A stretch of 64,000 bases of DNA, from contig NZ_MVHE01000006.1 of assembly GCF_002086155.1 (NCBI RefSeq), positions 1 to 64,000 on the forward strand, in the 5' to 3' direction. Under the pieces are notes generated by a model. That model saw nothing but the letters and a program-made list of their open reading frames with translations. It had not been told where the DNA came from and ran no database searches. This document shows positions 49,300 through 58,176 of this stretch, one piece after another. The stretch is from Mycobacterium angelicum (GTDB lineage: Bacteria; Actinomycetota; Actinomycetes; Mycobacteriales; Mycobacteriaceae). The position numbers and the translations under genes were made by a program. The stretch's first letter is position 1; every line of letters starts with the position of its first letter.

Positions 49300-49321
49300 G
49301 ACTTAGAGTTGACTCTAAGTC
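49300..49321. promoter_or_regulatory. 22-bp perfect dyad, MerR operator/promoter
   Basis: Arms GACTTAGAGT and ACTCTAAGTC are separated by TG. The dyad lies between the divergent PPOX and merR starts and includes TTGACT, a -35-like element, as in MerR promoters where the regulator sits inside a stretched spacer. Confidence 0.7.
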
Positions 49322-49332
49322 AAGCATGGGAG

Positions 49333-49722
49333 ATGACCGTGGGCCTGACCATTGGAGAGGTGGCGCGCGAGACCGGGGTCGCCGCGACCACACTGCGCTT
49401 CTACGAGAAGCTCGGCTTGCTGCCGGCGCCGGGGCGGCTCGGCGGCCAACGCCGCTACGACGAGTCGGTTCTGGCGCGCCTCGAAGTGATCCGGCTGTGC
49501 AAGGCCGCGGGGTTCGCCCTGGACGAGATCCAGCTGCTGTTCGCCGACGACGAGCCGGGCCGGCCCGTCAGCCGCGCACTGGCCGAGGCGAAGCTGGCCG
49601 AAATCGACAGCCAAATGGCGTCGCTGGCCAAAGCACGAGCCGTCATCGAGTGGGGCATGCGGTGCACGTGTCCGTCGATCGACGCCTGCACGTGCGGGAT
49701 TCACACAGCAGTGCCGGTCTGA
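49333..49722 (+). CDS. MerR-family transcriptional regulator with Cys-rich tail
   Basis: A 129-residue regulator: winged helix-turn-helix (TIGEVARETGVAATTLRFYEKLGLLPAPGRLGGQRRYD), dimerisation helix, and C-terminal RCTCPSIDACTCGIH. The CxC...CxC cluster resembles metal- or redox-sensing MerR/SoxR proteins. I chose ATG 49333; an in-frame ATG at 49309 lies inside the dyad operator and is not credible as a start. Likely autoregulates and controls the divergent PPOX gene. Confidence 0.82.
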   Translation: MTVGLTIGEVARETGVAATTLRFYEKLGLLPAPGRLGGQRRYDESVLARLEVIRLCKAAGFALDEIQLLFADDEPGRPVSRALAEAKLAEIDSQMASLAKARAVIEWGMRCTCPSIDACTCGIHTAVPV

Positions 49723-49728
49723 ACGGCA

Positions 49729-52185
49729 TCACTGCCCGCCGTGCGCCGTGAACAGCTCGGGATGAACCATGTCCAGCGGCCCGGTCGTTTCGGGCCACCC
49801 GCGCTCGCGGGCCACTTCGTCCGTGGCGTAGACGAGCAGGTTCTGGCGGTACCACCACTCACACCGCTCGTCCCACCACAACTTGCTGCGCAGCAGGTCG
49901 TATGGCCGATAGCCGTGGGCGGCGAACAGCTTGGCCCAATACGTCGGCCATCGCTCGTTCAGATGGCCGGTGCCGCCCTGGCCCGGAACGGCCGCGGAGA
50001 AGGCGATGGTGTCGGCATGCCCGCACAGGCTGTCGACGAGGGTCTCGGCGGCCTCCGGGGGTAGGTGTTCGGCGACTTCAAGGCACGTGACCATGTCGAA
50101 TCGACGGCCCAGGTCCAGCGGGGTGGTCAGGTCATGAGCCCTGAACCGATCCGGGGCGACGCACAACTGGTCCAGCGGGACATAGTCGCCGTCCACACCG
50201 ATCGCGTCGGCGCCGCTATCCAGCCAGACGCCGACCCAGCCGCCGACCCCGCAACCGACGTCGAGCACCGAACCGGGCCGGGTCAGCGCGGCCAGCATCG
50301 GCACGATCACCCGGGCCGAGGCGGCCGATCCCGCCGCCTGCCAGTGGTAGAAGGCCGGGGTGTAGGGGGTCGCTTCGGTGTTCACCTCGGGCCGAGGCTG
50401 CGCTGCGTCAGATAGCGCGTTGATGCAGAGCACCTCGTCGAGGCTGGCGGCATGCAGTCCGGCGGCGCCGGCCCGCGTGCCAAGTTCGGCGATCGGATCG
50501 GCAGCGGTGTCATCCAGACCGCCCGCCAGATCCAGTCGTGCCGTGTCGAACATCGCCGGGCCGCGCGCGAGCTCGTCGGCTAGGACGTAGCGACCGGCAT
50601 CGGCTGCTCGGCGCACCTCTTGCTCGGCCCCGCAGATGCCGGTCAGCTGCGTCGCATCCGCGAAGTTGATACCCACCTGGAATGTCTGCGGTTCGGCGTC
50701 GAGGACCCCGATGAGGCGGCTGATCAGGTTCTCCGGTGCAAAGAACTGCCAGCCTTGACCCAGATGCAGCCAGCACCGCCCGCCGATCTGAGCGCGGATT
50801 CGCGCTAGTCGAACACCGGTCGCGGGATCGGCGAATTCGAGAAATCCGTAGCGCTCGCCCAACAGTGTCCGATCCTGGGGCGAGAGGCCGGCATCGATCA
50901 CCAGGAAGCGCCCGACCCGCGAAATGTCGGTGCAGCAGTTCAGGAATGAGTTCAGCGTCTGCTCGGTGCCGGCGCGATCCGGACCGGCAACCACGCTGAC
51001 GGTCACCTCGGCGTCACGCCGGACACCGTCTCGCAGGGACTGCACCAGCGTGGTGGCCGGATACGCCAACGCCGCATCGAGCATCGTCGGCACGCAGCCG
51101 TCGCGGTTGCGGATGATCCGTTGCCGGTCGTCCTCGGGAATGTCGGGCAGGGCCGCCAGGCGCCGGCACAGGGCGAAGGCTTCGGTGTCCTTGCCGATCC
51201 AGGATGCGCAAACCGCCTGCTCGTCGGTGGCGTGCCAGGCATAGATGTTTCCGCAGACGAACAACGTGTCCTCGTCGGGGAAGGGGATGGCGGCGGCGCG
51301 CTCGGCGAACAGGTGGCCCAGCGTGTAGCGCTGATCGATGCGGTACTGGCGGGCGATTTCATACAGCGGCTCGGCTCGGGTCGGCCGGAACTCCCAGGCC
51401 CGCAGGTAGGCGTCTTGAACATTCGGCCACGGTTCGCCGAGTTGCGCCATTGACACGGCTATCCGCCACAGCGAGTAGTAGACCTCTTCTGCATAGCCGC
51501 CCAGCTCGGTTCGCCGGGCGTACCACTGGCGTGCCTGGGCGAAATCGCGCAGACAGAAATAGGTCTGCGCCAGGTAGAAGACCGATCGCGCATCCTCGGG
51601 GTTGCGCTCGACCTCGGCCAGCAGCAGATCGCGGTCGTTGGTGTGCTTGGTTCCAGATGCGTTGCGGGCGCCGATGTTTCGGTACTGGACGTAGTAGTCG
51701 CCGGCCAACTTCACCTCGACGCAGGAGCGGTCCCAGGCGGCGTATTCATGGGTGACGCCCACCCAGCGCACGGGTGCGCCGTCGCGGAACAGCAGCGGTC
51801 GCCAGAAGATGTCGGAAGTGGTGTCCACGCAGCGCAGCCAGTAGACGTCGGCGTCGAGCCGGGAGAAGTCGGGTACGCCCAAAACCGTGTCGTCGGCGTC
51901 CATCACCCAGACGTAGTCGCCGTGCCCCTGCGCAAGTGCCAGGGCTTCGGTCCGGTTGTCGCCGAAGTTGCGCCACGGCCGTTCGTGCAGTCGACCCGGG
52001 ATGCCCAGCCGGGCCATGTGGTTTCGGATCAGGTCCTGGGTACCGTCGGTCGAGCCGGTGTCCACGATCACCCACGAGCTGATGTAGGGCCCGACCACGT
52101 CGAGCACCTCAGTCACCACCCGTGCCTCGTTCCGCACGATCATGTTGAGGCAGATCGCAGGGCGGGAGGCCGCATTGCTGGGCAC
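49729..52185 (-). CDS. GT2 glycosyltransferase-TPR-methyltransferase fusion protein
   Basis: An 818-residue three-part protein. Residues about 10-240: GT-A glycosyltransferase with ICLNMIVRNEARVV, DTGSTDGTQDLI and VMDADD. Residues about 250-400: TPR-like helices (NPEDARSVFYLAQTYFCLRDFAQARQWYARR). A middle region follows, then residues about 640-800: a SAM methyltransferase with VLDVGCGVGGWVGVWL and MVTCLEVAEHLPPEAAETLVDSL. No signal peptide. GTG 52185 is chosen at the start of homology; the frame extends 250 bp further but without domain content and toward the fadD11 promoter. It ends just after the MerR gene. Probably modifies a glycan or protein; target unknown. Confidence 0.8.
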   Translation of the reverse strand: MPSNAASRPAICLNMIVRNEARVVTEVLDVVGPYISSWVIVDTGSTDGTQDLIRNHMARLGIPGRLHERPWRNFGDNRTEALALAQGHGDYVWVMDADDTVLGVPDFSRLDADVYWLRCVDTTSDIFWRPLLFRDGAPVRWVGVTHEYAAWDRSCVEVKLAGDYYVQYRNIGARNASGTKHTNDRDLLLAEVERNPEDARSVFYLAQTYFCLRDFAQARQWYARRTELGGYAEEVYYSLWRIAVSMAQLGEPWPNVQDAYLRAWEFRPTRAEPLYEIARQYRIDQRYTLGHLFAERAAAIPFPDEDTLFVCGNIYAWHATDEQAVCASWIGKDTEAFALCRRLAALPDIPEDDRQRIIRNRDGCVPTMLDAALAYPATTLVQSLRDGVRRDAEVTVSVVAGPDRAGTEQTLNSFLNCCTDISRVGRFLVIDAGLSPQDRTLLGERYGFLEFADPATGVRLARIRAQIGGRCWLHLGQGWQFFAPENLISRLIGVLDAEPQTFQVGINFADATQLTGICGAEQEVRRAADAGRYVLADELARGPAMFDTARLDLAGGLDDTAADPIAELGTRAGAAGLHAASLDEVLCINALSDAAQPRPEVNTEATPYTPAFYHWQAAGSAASARVIVPMLAALTRPGSVLDVGCGVGGWVGVWLDSGADAIGVDGDYVPLDQLCVAPDRFRAHDLTTPLDLGRRFDMVTCLEVAEHLPPEAAETLVDSLCGHADTIAFSAAVPGQGGTGHLNERWPTYWAKLFAAHGYRPYDLLRSKLWWDERCEWWYRQNLLVYATDEVARERGWPETTGPLDMVHPELFTAHGGQ

Positions 52186-52372
52186 GGCCAGATCGTACCC
52201 AGCAATGCCCTGGCCAGGGCTGATATCGCCCAAGCCCCGTCCTGGGCGCGGACGCCCAAGGCCTCGAACGGCGCAAAGTCGTTGGCAGTAAATGTAATTC
52301 AGCCGCGGGCGGGCTACGGCCCGGCTGCGGCCGGTGCCCGGATCGCCGCCCCGGCGTAGGAGAGGGTATTCC
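52186..52372. promoter_or_regulatory. Divergent promoter region between the GT fusion gene and fadD11
   Basis: This 187-bp gap must hold both promoters. AGGAGAGGG for fadD11 lies at its right end. No clear operator was seen. Confidence 0.4.
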
Positions 52373-54235
52373 GTGCCCTTTGACCTCGGACGTACGCTCA
52401 CCGGTGTGAAGCGAACGACGGAGCGTCCGGCGACCATGTGCGAGGCATTTCAACGCAATGCGGTCATCGACCCGGAGGCCGTGGCAATGCGCACACCGGG
52501 CGATACCCAGACGCTGACCTGGCGCGAGTACGCCACGCAGGTGCGCCAGGTGGCAGCTGGCCTCGCCGGTTTGGGCGTGCGCCGCGGCGACACAGTTTCG
52601 CTGATGATGGCGAACCGCATTGAGTTCTATCCGCTGGAGGTGGGTGCCCAACATGTTGGCGCCACATCGTTTTCGGTGTACAACACCCTTCCCGCCGAAC
52701 AGCTGACGTACCTGTTCGACAACGCCGGCACCAAGGTCGCGATCTGCGAGGAGCAGTACGTCGACCGGATCAGGGCCAGCGGCGCACCCCTTGAGCACAT
52801 CGTCTGCATCGACGGGTCGCCGGCCGGAACGCTTTCGGTGGACGACCTCTATGCGGCGGCCAAGCCGGACTTCGACTTCGAGTCCACTTGGCGGGCCGTG
52901 CAACCCGGGGATGTCATCACGCTGATCTATACCTCCGGCACCACGGGAAACCCCAAGGGCGTCGAGATGACGCACACCAATCTGCTGTTCGAGGGATACG
53001 GATTGGCAGACGTGCTGGGCGTCGAATTCGGTGACCGGGTCACCTCCTTCCTGCCCACCGCGCACATCGCCGACCGGATGATGGGCCTGTACCTGCAGGA
53101 GATGTTCGGCACCCAGGTCACGGTGGTCGGCGACGGGCGCAAGATCGCGGCCGCGCTGTCCGACGTCCGCCCCACCGTGTGGGGCGCCGTGCCACGGGTA
53201 TGGGAAAAGCTCAAGGCCGGAATCGAATTCATGGTCGGCCACGAAACCGATGAGACGAAGCAGGCGGCGCTGCAGTGGGCGATGACGGTTGCCTCGCGAC
53301 GCGCCGCGGCGCTGCTTGCCGATCAGCCGCTGCCGGATGAGGCCGCGGCCGAATGGGCCAAAGCGGACGAGCTGGTGCTGTCCAGGCTGCGCGAGCGGCT
53401 CGGTTTCGGCGAGTTGCGCTGGGCGGTCTCGGGTGCGGCGCCGATCCCCAGGGAGACGCTTGCGTTTTTCGCCGGCATCGGTATACCGATCGCCGAAATC
53501 TGGGGCATGTCCGAACTCAGCTGCGCAGCCAGCGTCAGTCATCCTCGCGACGCACGCCTGGGTAGCGTCGGCAAGCTGCTGCCCGGCTTGGAGGGCAAGA
53601 TCGCCGACGACGGAGAGTATCTAATCCGCGGTCCTTTGGTGATGAAGGGCTACCGCAGCGAGCCGGAGAAGACCGCCGAGGCGATCGACGCCGACGGCTG
53701 GCTGCACACCGGAGACATCATTGAGGTCGACTCCGATGGGTACTTACGGGTGGTGGACCGCAAGAAGGAGTTGATCATCAACGCGGCCGGAAAGAACATG
53801 TCGCCGGCCAATATCGAGAACACCATCCTGGCCGCATGCCCGATGGTGGGCGTGATGATGGCGATCGGCGACGGAAAGCCTTACAACACAGCGCTTTTGG
53901 TGTTCGACGCCGATTCGGTCGGCCCGTATGCGGCGCAGCACGGACTGTCCGACGCGTCGCCGGCGGCCCTGGCCGCGGACCCCGAGGTGATCGCGCGCAT
54001 CGCCGCCGGGGTGGCCGAGGGCAACGCGAAACTCTCGCGGGTCGAGCAGATCAAGCGCTTTCGCGTCCTGCCCAGCTTGTGGGAGCCGGGTGGTGACGAG
54101 ATCACGCTGACGATGAAGCTCAAGCGCCGGCCGATTCTCGTCAAATACTCTGCGGAGATCGACGAACTGTACGCAACTGAGCCGGGGCCGGGAGTCCACG
54201 AGCCGGCCTCGGCGTCAACGGTCCAACCGGCGTGA
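52373..54235 (+). CDS. fadD11: Long-chain fatty-acid-CoA ligase FadD11, intact
   Basis: A 620-residue FACL-type ligase: AMP-binding P-loop YTSGTTGNPKGVEMTH, PTAHIADRM, the A5 motif IWGMSELS, WLHTGDIIEVDSDGYLRVVDRKKELII, and a C-terminal GDEITLTMKLKRR with the catalytic Lys. It activates fatty acids as CoA thioesters. GTG 52373 with AGGAG upstream is used; GTG 52406 is an alternative nearer the usual length. plsB1 starts 13 bp downstream, so FadD11 may feed acyl-CoA to it. In H37Rv this gene is recalled as split into two frames; here it is whole. Confidence 0.9.
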   Translation: MPFDLGRTLTGVKRTTERPATMCEAFQRNAVIDPEAVAMRTPGDTQTLTWREYATQVRQVAAGLAGLGVRRGDTVSLMMANRIEFYPLEVGAQHVGATSFSVYNTLPAEQLTYLFDNAGTKVAICEEQYVDRIRASGAPLEHIVCIDGSPAGTLSVDDLYAAAKPDFDFESTWRAVQPGDVITLIYTSGTTGNPKGVEMTHTNLLFEGYGLADVLGVEFGDRVTSFLPTAHIADRMMGLYLQEMFGTQVTVVGDGRKIAAALSDVRPTVWGAVPRVWEKLKAGIEFMVGHETDETKQAALQWAMTVASRRAAALLADQPLPDEAAAEWAKADELVLSRLRERLGFGELRWAVSGAAPIPRETLAFFAGIGIPIAEIWGMSELSCAASVSHPRDARLGSVGKLLPGLEGKIADDGEYLIRGPLVMKGYRSEPEKTAEAIDADGWLHTGDIIEVDSDGYLRVVDRKKELIINAAGKNMSPANIENTILAACPMVGVMMAIGDGKPYNTALLVFDADSVGPYAAQHGLSDASPAALAADPEVIARIAAGVAEGNAKLSRVEQIKRFRVLPSLWEPGGDEITLTMKLKRRPILVKYSAEIDELYATEPGPGVHEPASASTVQPA

Positions 54236-54248
54236 TGGGGGAGAAGCG

Positions 54249-56150
54249 GTGACTGCACGGGAGGTCGGGCGGGTCGGGCTGCGAAAGTTGTTGCAGCGCA
54301 GCGGCATTGTCGAGGAGTCCACGACACCGCTGTCGACGGACCCGGCCGAGGTTGGCCAGCTGCTGGACGCTCAATGGTTCGGCGAGCGGCTGGACGCGCT
54401 GGCCGACGAGCTGGGCCGCGACCCCGAAAGTGTGCGGGTGGAGGCGGCCGGCTACCTGCGCGAGGTGGCCGCGTCGATGGACGAGCGCGCGGTGCAGGCC
54501 TGGCGCGGCTTCAGCCGGTGGCTGATGCGGGCCTACGACGTGCTGGTCGATGAGGACCAGATCGCGGCGCTGCGCGCCCTGGATCGCAAGGCGACGCTGG
54601 CGTTTGCGTTTTCACATCGCTCCTATCTCGATGGTTTACTGCTGCCCGAGGTCATCGTGGCCAACCGCCTGTCGGCGGCACTGACCTTCGGCGGGGCGAA
54701 CCTCAACTTCTTCCCGATGGGTGGCTTCGCCAAGCGCACCGGGACGATCTTCATCCGACGGCAGACCAAGGACATCCCGGTCTACCGGTTCGTGCTGCGC
54801 GCATACACCGCGCAGCTGGTGCAGAACCACGTCAACCTGACCTGGTCGATCGAAGGCGGGCGGACCAGGACCGGCAAGCTGCGGCCTCCGGTATTCGGCA
54901 TCCTGCGTTACCTCACCGACGCCGTCGACGAAATCGACGGTCCCGAAGTGTATTTGGTGCCCACCTCCATCGTGTACGACCAGTTGCACGAGGTGGAGGC
55001 CATGACCAGCGAGGCCTACGGCGCGGTGAAGCGGCCCGAAGACCTGCGGTTCCTGATCCGGCTGTCGAGGCAGCAAGGTGAGCGGCTGGGCCGGGCCTAT
55101 CTCGATTTCGGCGACCCGCTGCCGCTGCGGAAACGGCTCGATGAACTGCGCGCCGACCCGTCGGGCACCGAGACCGTCGTCGAACGCATCGCACTGGACG
55201 TCGAGCACCGGATCAACCGCGCCACGCCGGTCACCCCGACGGCGGTGGTGAGCCTGGCGCTGCTGGGTGCCGACCGCTCGTTGTCCATCAGCGAGGTGCT
55301 TGCCACGGTGCGTCCGCTGGCCAGCTACATCGCGGCGCGTAACTGGACGGTCGCCGGCGCCGCGGACCTGACCAACCGCTCGACGATCCGCTGGACCCTG
55401 CATCAGATGGTCGCGTCGGGCGTGGCCAGCGTCTACGACGCCGGCACCGAGGCGGTCTGGGGGATCGGGGCGGACCGGAATCTGGTCGCGGCGTTCTACC
55501 GCAATACCGCGATCCACATCCTGGTTGACCGCGCCATTGCCGAGACCGCGCTGCTGGCGGCCACCGAGGACGCCGCGGCAGCGCAGGACGGCACCGTGGC
55601 CCCGGCTACCGTGCGTGACGAGGCGCTGAGCTTGCGCGAGTTGCTGAAATTCGAATTCCTGTTCTCCGGCCGCGCCCAGTTCGAAAAGGAGCTCGCCGAC
55701 GAGGTGCGGTTGATCGGGCCGGTGGCCGACACCAGCAAGGCGGCCAATGCAAGCGATGTGCGACGGCTGTTGGAATCGGCCGATCTGCTGTTGGCTCACT
55801 TGGTGTTGCGCCCGTTCCTCGACGCCTACCACATCGTCGCCGACCGGTTGGCCGCGCTCGAGGACGAAGAACTCGACGAGGACGCGTTCCTGGGCGAATG
55901 TCTAGAGGTGGGCAAGCAGTGGGAGCTGCAGCGCCGGATCGCCAATGCCGAGTCGAGGTCGATGGAGCTGTTCAAGACGGCGCTGCGGCTGGCGCGGCAC
56001 CGCGAACTGGTTGGCGGCGGCGATCATGAGCACATTGCCAAGCGCCGGCGCGAATTCGCCGACGAGATTGCCACCGCAATAAGGCGGGTCAACGTGATTG
56101 CCGAATTGGCGAGAACGAGCGTCAGCCGCGCCGGTAGTCAACCGCTCTGA
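54249..56150 (+). CDS. plsB1: Glycerol-3-phosphate acyltransferase-like protein PlsB1
   Basis: A 633-residue PlsB/PlsC-superfamily acyltransferase. Block I HRSYLD has the catalytic HX4D pair (H-RSYL-D), followed by GTIFIRR (block II), EGGRTRTGKL (block III) and YLVPTSIVYD (block IV). It should acylate sn-glycerol-3-phosphate or a related acceptor at the membrane. The start GTG lies 13 bp after fadD11, with GGGGGAGAAGC upstream. Confidence 0.92.
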   Translation: MTAREVGRVGLRKLLQRSGIVEESTTPLSTDPAEVGQLLDAQWFGERLDALADELGRDPESVRVEAAGYLREVAASMDERAVQAWRGFSRWLMRAYDVLVDEDQIAALRALDRKATLAFAFSHRSYLDGLLLPEVIVANRLSAALTFGGANLNFFPMGGFAKRTGTIFIRRQTKDIPVYRFVLRAYTAQLVQNHVNLTWSIEGGRTRTGKLRPPVFGILRYLTDAVDEIDGPEVYLVPTSIVYDQLHEVEAMTSEAYGAVKRPEDLRFLIRLSRQQGERLGRAYLDFGDPLPLRKRLDELRADPSGTETVVERIALDVEHRINRATPVTPTAVVSLALLGADRSLSISEVLATVRPLASYIAARNWTVAGAADLTNRSTIRWTLHQMVASGVASVYDAGTEAVWGIGADRNLVAAFYRNTAIHILVDRAIAETALLAATEDAAAAQDGTVAPATVRDEALSLRELLKFEFLFSGRAQFEKELADEVRLIGPVADTSKAANASDVRRLLESADLLLAHLVLRPFLDAYHIVADRLAALEDEELDEDAFLGECLEVGKQWELQRRIANAESRSMELFKTALRLARHRELVGGGDHEHIAKRRREFADEIATAIRRVNVIAELARTSVSRAGSQPL

Positions 56151-56331
56151 CCGCTACCGCCACCACGATGGCAACCGCGGTGCCACCCAGCACCGCAGGT
56201 GCGGCACTCGTCGTCAGCGCTCCGACCAGCAGTAGCGCGATAAACCCCGCGACTATCGCGTACAGCTTGTGCCGTGGCCAGGGGACACCCGCGATCAGCA
56301 CTTCAGAACTTTTCAGGGCCGGCCCGGTCAT
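56122..56331 (-). CDS. Small two-helix membrane protein
   Basis: About 69 residues from ATG 56331 (MTGPALKSSEVLIAGVPWPR). Two adjacent hydrophobic segments (LYAIVAGFIALLLVGALTT and AVLGGTAVAIVVAVAVRAV) suggest a hairpin membrane protein. It overlaps the end of plsB1 by 29 bp (convergent). Function unknown; kept because the hydrophobic pattern is coherent. Confidence 0.55.
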   Translation of the reverse strand: MTGPALKSSEVLIAGVPWPRHKLYAIVAGFIALLLVGALTTSAAPAVLGGTAVAIVVAVAVRAVDYRRG

Positions 56332-56420
56332 GAATTGAGAGTACCCGCCAGTCTTATTTTCGGGCACTCGAAACATTGGATGTGGCCGAGCTCATAAGGG
56401 GCGGGCATAGAGTGGTGGGC

Positions 56421-56858
56421 ATGCCGCTTTCCGGTGAATACGCCCCGAGCCCCTGGGATTGGTCCCGCGAGCAAGCCGAGAAGTTCGCCGAATCCGGTGG
56501 CTCCGAAGCTGCCGATATGAAGGGCAAGCCGATCATCTTGCTGACCACGCTCGGAGCCAAGACGGGCAAACTCCGCAAGACCCCGCTCATGCGGGTCGAG
56601 CACGCGGGCGAGTACGCGATCGTGGCCTCGCTGGGCGGCGCCCCGAAGAACCCGGTTTGGTACCACAACGTGGTGAAGAATCCGCGAGTCGAGCTGCAGG
56701 ACGGCGCCGTCACCCGCGATTATGACGCCCGGGAAGTGTTCGGCGACGAGAAGGCAGCCTGGTGGGAACGGGCCGTCGAGGCCTGGCCGGACTACGCCGA
56801 GTACCAGAAGAAGACCGAGCGTCAGATTCCGGTGTTCGTGCTGACCCCGGTGAGCTGA
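56421..56858 (+). CDS. Deazaflavin (F420)-dependent nitroreductase family protein, Rv1558-like
   Basis: A 145-residue Ddn-family split-barrel protein: [56 protein letters not shown] is the family core. Ddn relatives reduce quinones or nitroimidazoles with F420H2. ATG 56421 is used; GTG 56412 would add three residues. It precedes ilvA by 34 bp. Confidence 0.9.
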   Translation: MPLSGEYAPSPWDWSREQAEKFAESGGSEAADMKGKPIILLTTLGAKTGKLRKTPLMRVEHAGEYAIVASLGGAPKNPVWYHNVVKNPRVELQDGAVTRDYDAREVFGDEKAAWWERAVEAWPDYAEYQKKTERQIPVFVLTPVS

Positions 56859-56892
56859 TATCGCCTTGTGCCTGGCATGGCACCATTGACCG

Positions 56893-58176
56893 GTGTCCGC
56901 TGAACTGAGCAGGAGCCTGCACCCGTCACCGCTGTCTGCGGCTGACATCGACGGCGCGGCGAAGCGGATTGCTCCGGTCATTACGCCCACTCCGTTACAG
57001 CTCAGCGATCGGCTGTCGGAGATCACCGGTGCGACCGTCTACCTCAAACGCGAAGACCTGCAGGTGGTGCGCTCCTACAAGCTGCGCGGCGCCTACAACC
57101 TGTTGGTGCAGCTGTCCGATGAGGAACTTGCCACCGGCGTGGTGTGTTCGTCTGCAGGCAACCACGCTCAGGGCTTCGCATACGCGTGCCGGTCACTGGG
57201 TGTGCACGGCCGTGTCTATGTGCCGGCCAAGACGCCCAAGCAGAAGCGGGACCGGATCCGCTACCACGGCGGGAAGTTCATCGAGCTGATCGTCGGGGGA
57301 TCGACGTACGATCTGGCCGCCGCGGCCGCCCTCGATGACGTCGCACGCACCGGTGCCACGCTGGTACCGCCGTACGACGACGTGCGCACCATGGCCGGGC
57401 AGGGCACCATCGCCGTGGAGATACTCGAGGCGCTCGACGAGGAGCCCGACCTGGTGGTGGTACCGGTGGGCGGGGGCGGCTGCATTGCGGGCATCACCAC
57501 TTATCTGGCCGAGCGGACCAGCAACACGGCCGTGCTGGGCATCGAGCCCGCCGGGGCCGCCGCGATGATGGCAGCCCTGGCCGCGGGCGAGCCGGTGACG
57601 CTGGACCATGTCGATCAGTTCGTCGACGGCGCCGCGGTAAACCGCGCGGGCGCCAAGACGTACGCCGCGCTGGCGGCCGCCGGCGACATGGTCTCGATAA
57701 CCACGGTCGACGAGGGTGCGGTCTGCACCGCGATGCTTGACCTGTACCAGAACGAGGGCATCATCGCCGAACCGGCCGGTGCGCTGTCCGTTGCCGGCCT
57801 GCTGGAGGCCGACATCGAGCCCGGCTCCACGGTCGTGTGCCTGATTTCGGGCGGCAACAACGACGTTTCCCGGTACGGGGAGGTGCTGGAGCGTTCGCTG
57901 GTGCACCTGGGCCTCAAGCACTACTTCCTGGTGGACTTTCCGCAGGAGCCCGGGGCGCTGCGCAGGTTTCTCGACGACGTGCTCGGCCCCAGCGACGACG
58001 TCACGTTGTTCGAATACGTCAAGCGCAACAACCGGGAGACCGGGGAGGCGCTGGTCGGCATTCAGCTGGGGTCGGCCGCGGACCTGGACGGGCTGCTGGC
58101 CCGGATGCGGGCGACGGAAATCCACTTCGAAAGCCTGCGCCCCGGCTCACCCGCTTACCGCTACCTGCTGCTCTAG
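56893..58176 (+). CDS. ilvA: Threonine dehydratase (biosynthetic)
   Basis: A 427-residue PLP enzyme turning threonine into 2-oxobutanoate, the first step of isoleucine synthesis. The PLP Lys is in VRSYKLRGAYN; SSAGNHAQGFA and the glycine loop VPVGGGGCIAG bind the cofactor. A C-terminal ACT-like regulatory domain (from about 335, HYFLVDFPQEPGALRRFLDDVL) allows feedback control. GTG 56893 is the start. It overlaps the convergent PPOX gene by 4 bp. Confidence 0.96.
   Translation: MSAELSRSLHPSPLSAADIDGAAKRIAPVITPTPLQLSDRLSEITGATVYLKREDLQVVRSYKLRGAYNLLVQLSDEELATGVVCSSAGNHAQGFAYACRSLGVHGRVYVPAKTPKQKRDRIRYHGGKFIELIVGGSTYDLAAAAALDDVARTGATLVPPYDDVRTMAGQGTIAVEILEALDEEPDLVVVPVGGGGCIAGITTYLAERTSNTAVLGIEPAGAAAMMAALAAGEPVTLDHVDQFVDGAAVNRAGAKTYAALAAAGDMVSITTVDEGAVCTAMLDLYQNEGIIAEPAGALSVAGLLEADIEPGSTVVCLISGGNNDVSRYGEVLERSLVHLGLKHYFLVDFPQEPGALRRFLDDVLGPSDDVTLFEYVKRNNRETGEALVGIQLGSAADLDGLLARMRATEIHFESLRPGSPAYRYLLL

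Noticed and set aside
49309..49332. Upstream ATG for the MerR gene
   Set aside because: It lies inside the 22-bp dyad operator and would place the promoter within the coding region.
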